Shown: piece after piece, positions 47,001-59,100 of the stretch
Position numbering within the stretch: the first letter of the stretch is position 1
How the letters are laid out: each line of letters begins with the position of its first letter
Assembly: GCF_019578655.1 (NCBI RefSeq)
Contig: NC_063261.1
Coordinates: 10,300,446-10,364,445, forward strand
Reading direction: 5' to 3'
DNA length: 64,000 nt
Source: Ricinus communis
Taxonomy: Eukaryota; Streptophyta; Magnoliopsida; Malpighiales; Euphorbiaceae
Notes under the pieces: model-generated
Seen by the model: only the letters and a program-made list of their open reading frames with translations
Databases searched by the model: none
Told to the model about the DNA's origin: nothing
Made by a program: the position numbers and the translations under genes

Positions 47001-50000
47001 GAAAATAATCCCGTAAATTTGGTAAATTTGTGAGTATGAGGAAACAACTCCTTAAATGGGTTAATTTTATAATATGAGAAAATAACCCCGTAAAAGGGGT
47101 ATATTTGTGGATATAACATAATAACCTCGTAAAACATGTATATTTATGAATTTGACAAAACAACCTCATAATAGTGGTAATAATTTAATATGAGAAAACG
47201 ACCACGTAAAAGTGGTATATTTATCAATATAAGAAAATAACCCGTAAAATGTGTATATTTATGAATATGAGAAAACAACCCCGTAAAAGTAGGTTAATTG
47301 CGAGTATGAGAAAACAACCTCGTAGGAGGGGTAAATGTTTTAATATGATAAAACAACCTTGTTATACGAGGATATTTATCAATCGGAGAAAATAATCCCG
47401 TAATTTTGGTATATTTCTGAGTATGAGAAAACAACTCTTTGAATGGGTTAAAATTACTATATGAGAAAACAACCCCGTAAAAGGGGTATATTTATCGATA
47501 TAAGAAAATAATTCCGTAAAACATGTAGATTTATGAATTTGAGAAATCAAATCCATAATAGTGGTAATAATTTAATATGAGAAAACGACCTCGTAAAAGT
47601 GGTATATTTATTAATATAAGAAAATAATCCCGTAAAACGTGTATATTTATGAATCTAAGAAAACAACCCCGTAAAAGTAGTGTAATTGCGAGTCTAAGAA
47701 AACAGCCTCGTAGAACGGGTAAATTTCTTATTATGAGAAAACAACCACGTAGAAGTGGTAAATCTTTTAATATGTGAAAACAACCCCATAATACAGGGAT
47801 ATTTATCAATCGGAGAAAATAATCCCGTAATTTTGGCATATTTGGGAGTATGAGAAAACTACGCCTTAAATGGGTTAATTTCATAATATGAGAAAACAAC
47901 CCCGTAAAAGGGGTATGTTTGTCGATATAAGAAAATAACCCCGTAAAACATGTATATTTATGAATTTGAGAGAATAACCCCATAATAGTGGTAATAATTT
48001 AATATGAGAAAACGACCCCGTAAAAGTGGTATATTTATCCATATAAGAAAATAACCCCGTAAAACGTGTATATTTATAAATCTGAGAAAACAGCTCCATA
48101 AAAGTAGTGTAATTGTAAGTCAAAGAAAACAGCCTCGAAGAAGGGGTAAATTTTTTAATGTGAGAAAATAACCGCATAATACGGGGATATATATGAATTT
48201 GGGGAAACAACTACCAAGTATTTGTGGTATATTTGTGAGTATGAGAAAACAACCCCTTAAATAGGTTAATTTTATAATATGAGAAAACAACCCCGTAAAA
48301 GGGGTATATTTGTTAATATAAGAAAATAACCCCATAAAATGTGTATATTTATGAATTTGACAAAACAACCCCATAATAGTGGTAATAATTTAATATGAGA
48401 AAACGACCCCGTAAAAGTGGTATATTTATCAATATAAGAAAATAACACTGTAAAGCGTGTATATTTATGAATATGAGAAAACGACCCATAAAAGTAGTGT
48501 AATTGCGAGTCTGAGAAAACAACATTGTAGAAGGGGTAAATTTTTTAATATGAGAAAATAACCCCTTAAGAGTGATATATTTATAAATACTAGAAAACAA
48601 CCTCGTAATACTAGGATATTTATCAATCGAACAAAATAACCCCGTAAATTTATGGGTATAAGAAAACAACCCCTTAAATGGGTTAATTTTATAATATGAG
48701 AAAACAACCCCGTAAAACTTGTATATTTATGAATTTGACAAAAGAACCCCATAATAGTGGTAATGTTTTAATATGAGAAATCGACCTCGTAAAAGTGGTA
48801 TATTTATCAATATAAGAAAAATAACACCGTAAAACACGTATATTTATGAATATGCGAAAACAACCCCATAAAAGTAGGGTAATTGCGAGTTTGAGAACAC
48901 AGCCTCGTAGAGGGGGGAAATTTTTTAATATGAGAAAACAACCCCGTAATATGAGGATATTTATCAATCGGAGAAAATAACCTCGTAATTTTGGCATATT
49001 TGCGAGTATGAGAAAACTACGCCTTAGATGGGTTAATTTTATAATATGAGAAAACAACCTCGTAAAAGGGGTATATTTGTCGATATAAGAAAATAACTCC
49101 GTAAAACGTGTATATTTATGAATTTGAGAAAGTAACCCCACTAGGTAATAATTTAATATGAGAAAACGACCCCGTAAAAGTGGTATATTTATCCATATAA
49201 CAAAAATAACTCCGTAAAATGTGTATTTATAAATCTGAGAAAACAACTCCATAAAAGTAGTGTAATTATGAGTCTAAGAGAACAACCTCGTGGAAGTGGT
49301 AAATTTTTTAATATGAGAAAATAATCGCATAATACGAGGATATTTATGAATTTGAGGAAATAACCAAGTAATTATGGTATACCTATGAGTATGAGAAAAC
49401 AACCCCTTAAATGGGTTACTTTTATAATATGAGAAACAACCCCGTAAAAGGGGTATATTTGTCGATATAAGAAAATAACCCTGTAAAACGTGTATATTTA
49501 CGAATTTGATAAAACAACACCATAATAGTGGTAATAATTTAATATTAGAAAACGACCTCGTAAAAGTGGTATATTTATCAATATAAGAAAAATAACCCTG
49601 TAAAACGTGTATATTTATGAATATGAGAAAACAAACCCGTAATACGAGGATATTTATCAATCGGAGAAAATAACTCCGTAATTTTGGTATATTTGATAGT
49701 ATGAGAAAACAACCTTTTAAATGGGTTAATTTTATAATATGAGAAAGCAACCACGTAAAAGGGGTATGTTTGTTAGTATAAGAAAATAACCCCGTAAAAT
49801 ATGCATGTTTATGAATTTGAGAAAACAACCCCATAATAGTGGTAATAATTTAATATGAGAAACGACCTCGTAAAAATGGTATATTTATTAATATAAGAAA
49901 ATAACCCATAAAATGTGCATATTTATGAATATGAGAAAACTACCCCGTAAAAGTATTGTAATTGTGAGTCTGAGAAAACAGCCTCGTAGAAGGGGTAAAT

Positions 50001-50948
50001 TTTTTAATATGAGAAAAAACCCCCGTAATACGAGGATATTTATCAATTGGAGAAAATAACTCCGTAATTATGGCATATTTGGGAGTATGAGAAAACAACC
50101 TCTAAAATGGGTTAATTTTATGATATGAGAAAACAACCCCATAAAAGGGGTATGTTTGTCAATATAAGAAAATAACCCCGTAAAGTGTGTATATTTATGA
50201 ATTTGAGAAAACAACCCCATAATAATGCTAATAATTTAATATGAGAAAACTACCCCGTAAAAGTGGTATATTTATCAATATAAGAAAACAACCCCGTAAA
50301 ACGTGTATATTTATGAATCTAAGAAAACAACCCCGTAAAAATAGTGGAATTCCGAGTCTAAGAAAACAGCCTCGTAGATCGGGTAAATTTTTTATTATGA
50401 GAAAACAGCCACGTAGAAGGGGTAAATCTTTTAATATGTGAAAACAACCCCGTAATATGGAGATATTTATCAATCGGAGAAAATAACCCCGTAAAACGTG
50501 TATATTTATGAATCTGAGAAAACAACCTCGTAAAAGTAGTGTAATTGCAAGTCTAAGCAAATAGCCTCGTAGAACGGGTAAATTTTTTATTATGAGAAAA
50601 CAGCCATGTAATACGGGGATATTTGTTAATCAAAGAAAATAACCCCGTAATTTTGGTATATTTGTGAGTATGAGAAAACAACCCCTTAAATGGGTTAATT
50701 TTATAGTATGAGAAAATAACCCCGTAAAAGGGGTATATTTTTTGATATAAGAAAATAACACCGTAAAACGTGTATATTTATGAATATGAGGAAAAAACTC
50801 CATAATAGTGGTAATAATTTAATATGAGAAAACAATCCCGTAAAAGTGGTATATTTATCCATGTAAGAAAATAACTCTGTAAAACGTGTATATTTATAAA
50901 TCTGAGAAAACAACTCCATAAAAGTAGTGTAATTGTGAGTCTAAGAAA
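44018..50948 (+). repeat. Higher-order satellite, block 6
   Basis: About 6.9 kb, the second-longest uninterrupted block. Long open minus-strand frames (up to 187 codons, 48689-49252) are made of 13-residue repeats and are not treated as genes. Variants such as ACCAAGTAATTGTGG and AACCACGTAGAAG recur every few repeats, indicating amplification of longer blocks. Confidence 0.94.
46843..47268 (+). repeat. One complete 11-monomer higher-order unit (426 bp)
   Basis: This reads A, B, C', C, D, E, F, G, H, I, J and then A again, with AAGTAG at 46861 and 47287. It serves as a type example: 11 monomers in 426 bp average 38.7 bp. Units without C' are about 387-390 bp. Confidence 0.88.
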
Positions 50949-51131
50949 ACACAGGTGATTCTGGCATAAATCAAGATAATTAAGAAAATAACCACGTAAA
51001 ATGTGTATATTTATGAGTTTGAGAAAACTACTCTATAATAGTTAATGTGCATTATTCTTTACATGTTTATATGCCCAATTAGTTACATTTTTGTGCATAG
51101 TTATTTTGGTTTATGCCAGAATCACCTGTGT
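50949..51131. repeat. 22-bp inverted repeat spanning the satellite/LTR junction
   Basis: 50949-50970 is the perfect reverse complement of 51110-51131, with imperfect extension for about 12 bases further inward. The right arm lies about 68 bp inside the LTR of element 3. The left arm interrupts satellite about 70 bp outside it. Satellite fills the space between the left arm and 51042. Confidence 0.85.
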
Positions 51132-52529
51132 TTTTGGTTCCTTTCATGTTTCACGTCATTATCGATAGACATTATCAGTAATCGAGGGAAATACGCGTAA
51201 TTACGGACCAGAATCCATCAAAATTGAGCAAGGACTAGCATTCCAAGGTTGAGCTCGGCCTGGACTCTGGCCGTGCTGAACCATCAACACTTGATCCTCA
51301 AGAGTGCCATTTTGGCACGGTTTTCGAAGCCACCACGGCCTCCACCACGGCCCGTGGTGGCTCCGCACCGGCGAGGGCACGACCAGGAAGAAGCCTTAAG
51401 TTGCGGGACGCGGATGTCCAACACGGCCTGGACTCCGCCCATGCTGATCAGCAGGGGCTTAACCACGGCCGTGCTGAGAGATTTATATAGGCAAATGCTA
51501 TTTATTGAGTTAGGATTCGATTTTCTGACTTGATTTTACATATACATGCATAAGCCATCTTTTCCCAGACTTCAATACTCGACTTTAGGAGACTATTTCA
51601 TCTATTGAAGGAAGGATTACATTGGTTTTAACATCCAATTGAAGATCAAGAGGAGATTTGGAGGCATTCAAGAGGCAATTTAGGGTTCATCATTCAGAAT
51701 TGAGAATTTAGGATTTTTCATCTAACTTGAAGGAGAAGGGTGTACATGCTTTCAATTTCAATTTACTTTTCTGAATTTGTTCTTTACTTTGTGTTGCTTA
51801 TTAGTATGAGTAACTAAACTTGTTAAACCCATTAGGATTCCTATGTTGTTGGATTGTTTTTAATGTTTATAAGACTTTGATTATCAATACTTGTCTCTTC
51901 TTGCTTTCATTATTAATGAGAAATCACATTATTCATGAGACGTTGTGAGTTGTGGTATTTAAATTGCTTTATGTAATTGAGAAATTCATTTAGTAATTGG
52001 AAATTTGAATAGCAAGAACTGGTTAATGATCACTAAGAGATAAGGGTAATTGACTAGCCGGATTAAGAATTAACAAAGCTTAATAGAGGCGGGTTAAAGC
52101 TTAATGCTAATTTAATAATCGATCGTTAGGAAGAGATTCCAACTTTAGGTTCTTAGGTTTAGGAATTCGGTTATCTCGAGAGGGAAACCGAATTCAGTTA
52201 AGAATTCATCCACAGGTAATTGCAATTGGTAATCAATATAATCTCTATCTTCACTAAAATCCAACTAGCTTAGGTCCCCTTGGGTTTGCTTTTTCCTATG
52301 ATTGTTTCACTAAATCCTTTCAGTCTGTCTGACATTTAGTCAACCACTTTCTTACATTTAATCATAGAATAGCGACTTCATTGATATTGTTAGGATTAGA
52401 TATCATAAGATGTTGTAATAGTTCTAGGATCACCCTTACCCGAGAATACGACCTTGATACTCACCGTTAGTGCTAGTCTGCATCGATAGGTTCACTGCCT
52501 TAGATTGTAGCTACACAAATAGCTTATCA
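51043..52529 (+). mobile_element. 5' LTR of element 3 (about 1487 bp)
   Basis: The right end is set by TTATCA followed by the primer site. The left end is placed at TAATGTGC by comparison with TGATGTGC of the other Athila LTRs and by the end of satellite at 51042; it could be a few bases off. The palindrome cluster and TATA lie at 51255-51490. Downstream it has the same general layout as the other LTRs, such as AACTTGTTAAACCCATTAGG near 51816. Confidence 0.8.
51255..51490 (+). promoter_or_regulatory. CACGGCCGTG cluster and TATA box in the element 3 LTR
   Basis: CCACGGCC/GGCCGTG-type sites appear near 51267, 51335, 51344-51358, 51421 and 51462-51474. TTTATATAG at 51482-51490 lies about ten bases after the last full site. 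The core is shared with the other clusters, but the flanks are CCACGG...CCGTGG or GCTGA rather than AACACGG...CCGTGTT. Confidence 0.55.
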
Positions 52530-52535
52530 AGTTTT

Positions 52536-52553
52536 TGGCGCTGTTGCCGGGGA
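52536..52553 (+). other. Primer-binding site of element 3
   Basis: TGGCGCTGTTGCCGGGGA begins six bases after the LTR end. It differs by one base from the TGGCGCCGTTGCCGGGGA typical of Athila-type elements, which matches the 3' end of plant tRNA-Asp. Confidence 0.85.
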
Positions 52554-52697
52554 AACTTTTGTGTGAACTAGAGTGAATTTGTGTTTGTGTTAATCTAGCC
52601 ATTTTTATTTTGTCTTTTCATTTTTATATATATATTCTTTATTATTGTATTTATTCTTGTATTCTTTGGGTCGCTGCCTTTCCATTTTAGGTAGTTT

Positions 52698-54420
52698 ATG
52701 ACCAAGAGCTCTAATCCTACTCCTGTAGATCCTCTTGTTGAACTAGTGTGATCCCTCCATTTGTTGAGGAAGCGTATGCAAGAAGAAGAGGAGGCGTGGA
52801 TAGAGTTTGAAGCCCCCTGTGAATAGACCAGCAGGGATGGGAGATAACAACTGGGCTGCGGATGAAGCCAGGATAATATACGAGTTTGCTAGACCTTCTC
52901 TTGAGGGGACACAGACGAGTATATTACGACCACCTATGGCGGCCAACAACTTCGAAATAAAGCCAAACGTGATACATATGGTCTAAAATAGTGTACAATT
53001 TGGGGGACTGCCGAGCGAGGACCCAAACGCTCACATCGCCAACTTCTTAGAGATCTACGACACCTTCAAGATAAATAGAACAACTGATGATGCCATTCGG
53101 TTGAGGCTGTTTCCTTTTTATCTGAGGGACCGAGCGAAAAGATGGTTGCAGTCGCTCCCAGCCAACACTATTACGACATGGAGATCGTTGGCTGAAATTT
53201 TTTTATATAAGTACTTTCTTCCTACTAAAACTGCTAAATTGAGAAATGATATATCTTCTTTTGTGCAGTTCGACTATGAGAGCATGTACAATGCTTGTGA
53301 GAGGTACAAAGATTTGCTCCGGTATTGCCCGCACCACAGACTACCAGTATGGATGCAGGTCCAGATCTTCTACAGCAGTTTGAACCTTGCTACAAGGCAG
53401 ATGGTAGACGCTGCAGCAGGTGGGGCCCTGAATAGTAAGACGCCGGAGCAGGCACAAAATCTGATAGAGGAGATGGCCATGAATAACTACTAGTGGCAAT
53501 CCTCTAGGAGTCGGCCAGTTAAGCAGGGAGTAGTTAACCAGCTAGACTCCATAGCAGCCTTTGCAGCTCAAGTGGAGCTTCTGACTAAGAAGTTAAACCA
53601 GCTTCAAATGCCGGTTCATGTAGACCAGATAAGTTGCGAGTTTTGTAGTGGCCCGCACTATGGTGCAAACTGTAATGCAGGAGGTATGTTTGCTTCAACT
53701 TCTAATTCTTCATCTTCTATTGTTTCTGCTGACCTTGAACAGGTAGACAATGCACCTAAACAGCAAACAACCTATACAATAATACATACAACCCCGGTTG
53801 ACATAATCATCCAAACTTCAGTTAGAGAAACAACAACGCCCAGGGTCCACCAGGCTTTCAGAGATTGCATCAGCAGCCACCACATCAGCAATAGAAGGCT
53901 GGACCATCATAGCTTCCTCCACCAGCCGAGAAAAAATCTAACTTGGAGGAGCTGATGATGAAGTTTGTCATGTCAACTGAGATGAGGTTCCAGCAGACCG
54001 ATGGTGCTCTTAGAAATTAGCAGGCGTCCATTCAGAACTTGGAGAGTCAAATTGGACAGATTTCTAAGATGCTATCTGAGAGGCAATAAGGATCGCTCCC
54101 TAGCACTGCAGAATCAAACCCAAGAGAGCATTGCAAGGTTATCACCTTGCGATAAGGTAAGCAGTTATCTAGCTCTTTACCATTAGCTAATGATGATGAT
54201 ATTTCCATGCAGGATAAGCCAGCTAGGAAGGAGCCAGAGCCTGAGGCGATAGAAGTAGAGAAGGTGGAAGACAGGTAGAAGAGCCCTGTGAGAGAATACC
54301 AGCCACCAGTCCCCTACCCTACTCAACTTAAGCAGGAGAAGATTGATAAGCAGTTTGGTAAGTTTCTTGACTTGTTTAAACAACTGTGTATTAACCTACC
54401 TTTTGTTGAAGCTATTTCGA
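52698..54420 (+). pseudogene. Athila-type gag remnant
   Basis: Gag would form the virus-like particle. ATG 52698 is the first ATG of a plausible frame, but TGA follows after 17 codons. The best frame then reads MGDNNWAADEARIIYEFARP (about 52837) and on to a TAA near 52984. The retrotransposon gag domain lies at about 53095-53270 (LRLFPFYLRDRAKRWLQSLP). The frame stays open to 53493 and continues past a TAG. A CX2CX3HX4C knuckle, CEFCSGPHYGANC, lies at 53635-53673. After about 53700 stops multiply; EELMMKFVMSTEMRFQQ and PVREYQPPVPYPTQLKQEK still show the gag-protease linker. It is interrupted by at least six stops. Confidence 0.85.
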
Positions 54421-54421
54421 G

Positions 54422-55044
54422 ATGCCGAAGTATACCAAATTCTTAAAGGAAATTTTGAGTAACAAAAGGAAGCTAGAGGATTTGGGACTAGTGACTCTGA
54501 ATGAGGAGTGTTTAGCTATTCTTCAGAACAAGCTGCCACTCAAAAGGAGAGATCCAGGGAGTTTTACTATTCCCTGCATTATTGGCGATTTGCCTATTAG
54601 TGGTGCATTAGCTGATTTAGGAGCTAGTATTAATTTGATGCCTACTAGTTTGTTTGATAAGTTAGGTTTGAGTGACCTAAGCCCACTAGGATGAGCATTC
54701 AGTTAGCTGATAGGACTGTTAAGATTCCTAGGGGTATTATTGAAGATGTGCTTGTTAAGGTAGATAAGTTTAATTTTCCTATTAATTTTGTAGTTATGGA
54801 CATGGAAGGTGAGAGTATGGTGCCTTTGATCCTAGGTAGACCTTTTCTTGCAACATTTAGGGCTGTTATAGATGTTTGTGATGGAAAGCTTCAGCTTAGA
54901 GTAGATGATGAGACCATTATCTTTGACTTAGCTACTACTATGAGACATTCTTTAGACCTTGATGATGCTGTGTTTTCTATTGATATTCTGGATGATGTGG
55001 TTGAGTCTCATTTACATGAAATATTGCTTGATGATCCTTTGTAG
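54422..55044 (+). pseudogene. Athila-type aspartic protease remnant
   Basis: The protease would cut the gag-pol polyprotein. The first half (54422-54694) contains GALADLGASINLMP with the catalytic Asp at about 54614. The DLGA triplet is the usual Athila form of the D-T/S-G motif. The second half (54691-55044), in another frame, contains IQLADRTVKIPRGIIEDV and the ILGRPFLAT flap-side motif. The two halves are separated by a frameshift near 54680-54690 that creates a TGA at 54692-54694. Otherwise both halves are open. Confidence 0.88.
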
Positions 55045-56160
55045 GTAGCATTGCAAGGAGATGAGGAGGAGCTGTCCAACGAGCAAGTGTTGGAGTAGCT
55101 AGCTAGTTTGTTGGCTACTGAGCCTAGCTATTCTACTGACCCTTTTCTTTCTCTTGATAGGTCAGAAGTGTAGAAAGTAAAGTCTTCTTTCTAAGACCCT
55201 GCGGCCTTAGAATTAAAGAAGTTACCTAAGCACTTGAGCTATGGATTCTTGGATGAGGAAGAAAAGTTGCCTGTGATTATTGCAGCAAATTTGACATCTG
55301 AGGAGAGAGCAAAGACTCTAGACTCGCTCAAGAGGTATAAGAAAGCCTTTGCCTACAAGATTGTTGATATTCCCAAGATCAACCCTAGTTTCTATTCTCA
55401 CAAGATTCTTATGGAGGATAGCTATAGACTAGTAGTTCAGCCACAGAGGCGGCTTAACCGGAACATGAAAGAAGTAGTGAAAAAGGAGGTAATTAAGCTC
55501 CTTGATGCAGGTTTGATTTATCCTATTTCTGACAATTCTTGGGTGAGTCCTGTACAGGTTGTGTTGAAGAAAGGAGGCATGACAGTAATTTGCAATGAAA
55601 AGGATGAGCTGATACCCACACGAATGGTTACAAGATTTTGAGTTTGCATTAATTACAGGAGGCTTAATGATGCAACTCAGAAGGATCACTTCCCTCTTCC
55701 TTTCATTGATCAGATGTTAGAAAGATTGGCAGGACATATATTTTAATGTTTCCTTGATGATTTTTCAAGATGTTTTCAGATTCCAATTGCACCTAAAGAC
55801 CAAGAGAAGACGACTTTCACCTCCCCCTATGGGACTTTTGCTTATAGACGGATGCCTTTTGGTCTATGCAATGCGCCGGATATGTTTCAGTAGTGTATGA
55901 TGGCCATTTTTGATGATATGATTGAGGAGTCGATGGAGGTATTTATGGATGACTTTTCTGTTTTTGGTAATTCATTTTCTCACTGTTTAGCAAATTTAGA
56001 ACGCATGTTAGCTAGGTACATTGAGGCTAACTAAGCGCTGAATTAGGAAAAGTGTCATTTTATGGTGAGAGAGGGAATTGTTATAGGGCATAAGATTTTC
56101 ACATGCAGGGATAGAGGTTGATAGAGCTAAAATAGAAACAATATTAAGTTGCCACCCCCT
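55045..56160 (+). pseudogene. Reverse transcriptase remnant of element 3, truncated
   Basis: After a linker with several stops (55045-55230), RT begins in the frame from 55234 with PQRRLNRNMKEVVKKEV, LLDAGLIYPISDNSWVSPVQ and VVLKKGGMTV. A TGA at 55639-55641 stands where Trp is expected. CINYRRLNDATQKDHFPLPF, CFLDDFSRCFQIPIAP, YRRMPFGLCNAP and the FMDD box at 55942-55953 follow. Further stops lie near 55744, 55891, 56031 and 56044. The domain ends in the thumb at 56160, where satellite starts. It overlaps the same RT segment as 1-400 of element 1. Confidence 0.9.
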
Positions 56161-59100
56161 AGCAACCCCTTAAAAGGGTTAATTTTATAATATGAGAAAA
56201 CAACCCAGTATTATGGGTATATTTTACAATATAAGAAAATAATTTCGTAAAATTTATATACCTAAGAATTTGAGAAAACAGCTCCATAATAGCGGTAATA
56301 ATTTAATATGAGAAAACGAACCAGTAAAAGTGGTATATTTATCAATATAAGAAAATAACCCAGTAAAATATGTATATTTATGAATCTGAGAAAACAACCA
56401 CGTAAAAGTAGTGTAATTGCGAATCTGAGAAAACAGACTCGTAGAAGGGGTAAATTTCTTAATATGAGAAAACAACCCCATAATACGGGGATATTTATCA
56501 ATCGTAGAAAATAACCTCATAATTTTGGTATATTTGTGAATATGACAAAACAACATCTTAAATGGGCAAATTTTTTAATATGAGAAAACAACCTCGTAAT
56601 ACGGAAATATTTATCAATCGAAGAAAATAACCCTTTAATTTTGGTATATTTGTGAGTATGAGAAAACGACCTCTTAAATGGTTAATTTTATAATATGAGA
56701 AAACAACTCCGTAAAATGGATATATTTGTCAATATAAGAAAATAAACCCGTAAAACGTGTATATTTATGAATTTGACATAACAACCCCATAATAGTGGTA
56801 ATAATTTAATATGAGAAAATGACCCCATAAAAAGTGGTATATTTATCAATATAAGAAAATAAACCCGTAAAACATGTATATTTATGAATCTGAAAAAACA
56901 ACCCCGTAAAAGTAGTGTAATTGCGAATCTAAGAAAACAAACTCGTAGAACGGGTAAATATTTTAATATGAGAAAATAGTCTCGTAGAAGGAGTAAATTA
57001 TTTAATATGAGAAAACAACTCCAAATACGGGGATAGGGATATTTATCAATCGTAAAAAAATAACCTCGTAATTTTGGTATATTTGTGAATATGACCAAAC
57101 AACCTCTTAAATGGGTTAATTTTATAATATGAGAAAACAACCCCGAAAAAGGAGTATAGTTGTCAATATAAGGAAATGACCCTATAAAATGTGTATATTT
57201 ATGAATTTGAGAAAACAGCTCGACAATAGTGGTAATAATTTAATATGAGAAAATGACCCCATAAGAGTGTTATATTTATCAATATAAGAAAATAACCCAG
57301 TAAAACATATATATTTATGAATCTGAGTAAACAACCCCATAAAAGTAGTGTAATTGCAGTCCGAGAAAACAACCCCGTAAAAGTAGTGTAATTGCAGTCC
57401 GAGAAAACACCGTAGATGGGGTAAATTTTAATATGAGAAAACAATCCCGTAATACGGAATATTTATCAATCGAAGAAAATAACCTCGTAATTTTGGTATA
57501 TTCGTGAGTATGACAAAACCTCCTCTTAAATGTGTTAATTTTATAATATGAGAAAACAACCCCGTAAAAGGGGTATATTTGTCAATATAAGAAAATAACC
57601 CCTTAAAACGTGTATATTTATGAATTTGACAAAACAACCCCATAATAGTGGTAATAATTTAATATGAGAAAACGACCCCATAAAAAGTGGTATATTTATC
57701 AATATAAGAAAATAACCCCGTAATACGTGTATATTTATGAATCCTGAAAAATAATCCCGTAAAGTAGTGTAATTCGCGAGTCCGAGAAAACAAACTCGCG
57801 AATAGGTAAATATTTTAATATGAGAAAACAGTCTCGTAGAAGGAGTAAATTTTTTAATATGTGAAAACAACCCAGATATATGGGGATATTTATAAATCGA
57901 GGAGATAACCCCGTAATTGTGGTATATTGGTGAGTATGAGAAAACAACCCCTTAAATGGGTTAATTTTATAATATGAGCCGTAAAAGGGGTATATTTCGA
58001 TATAAGAAAATAACCGTAAAATGTGTATACTTAAGAATTTGAGAAAACAGCTCCATAATAATGGTAATAATTTAATATGAGAAAACAAACTAGTAAAAGT
58101 GGTATATTTATCAATATAAGAAAATAACCCAGTAAAATGTGTATATTTATGAATTTGAGAAAACAACCCCGAAAAAGTAGTGTAATTGCGAATCTGAGAA
58201 AACAGCCTTCGTAGAAGGGGTAAATTTCTTAATATAAGAAAACAACTCCGAATACGGGGATAGGGATATTTATCAATCGTAAAAGAATAACCTCGTAATT
58301 TTGGTATATTTGTGAATATGACCAAACAACCTCTTAAATGGGTTAATTTTATAATATGAGAAAACAACCCCGAAAAAGGAGTATAGTTGTCAATATAAGG
58401 AAATGACCCTATAAAATGTGTATATTTATGAATTTGAGAAAACAGCTCGACAATAGTGGTAATAATTTAATATGAGAAAATGACCCCATAAGAGTGTTAT
58501 ATTTATCAATATAAGAAAATAACCCAGTAAAACATATATATTTATGAATCTGAGTAAACAACCCCATAAAAGTAGTGTAATTGCGAGTCTGAGAAAACAA
58601 CCCCGTAAAAGTAGTGTAATTGCGAGTCTGAGAAAACAGCCTCGTAGATGGGGTAAATTTTTAATATGAGAAAACAATCCCGTAATACGGGAATATTTAT
58701 CAATCGAAGAAAATAACCTCGTAATTTTGGTATATTCGTGAGTATGACAAAACCTCCTCTTAAATGTGTTAATTTTATAATATGAGAAAACAACCCCGTA
58801 AAAGGGGTATATTTGTCAATATAAGAAAATAACCCCTTAAAACGTGTATATTTATGAATTTGACAAAACAACCCCATAATAGTGGTAATAATTTAATATG
58901 AGAAAACGACCCCATAAAAAGTGGTATATTTATCAATATAAGAAAATAACCCCGTAATACGTGTATATTTATGAATCTGAAAAAATAATCCCGTAAAAGT
59001 AGTGTAATTGCGAGTCTGAGAAAACAAACTCGCAGAATAGGTAAATATTTTAATATGAGAAAACAGTCTCGTAGAAGGAGTAAATTTTTTAATATGTGAA

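Larger units (their letters stand above)
51043..56160 (+). mobile_element. Athila-lineage element 3, 3'-truncated
   Basis: The order 5' LTR, TGGCGC-type primer site, gag, protease, RT is visible; the element stops in the RT thumb at KLPP and satellite resumes at 56161. The LTR differs strongly from those of elements 1 and 2, although the RT is close. RNase H, integrase and the 3' LTR are absent. Gag and pol frames carry about a dozen stops and a few frameshifts. Confidence 0.9.

Noticed and set aside
44018..50948. CRISPR-like look: constant 18-base core alternating with about 20-base variable parts
   Set aside because: The variable parts are a small fixed set recurring in the same order, the cores drift, and the setting is a plant genome with no cas genes. 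This is a higher-order satellite.
50949..51131. Possible MITE with 22-bp terminal inverted repeats
   Set aside because: The interior is ordinary satellite plus LTR sequence, no target-site duplication flanks it, and the right arm is internal to an LTR.
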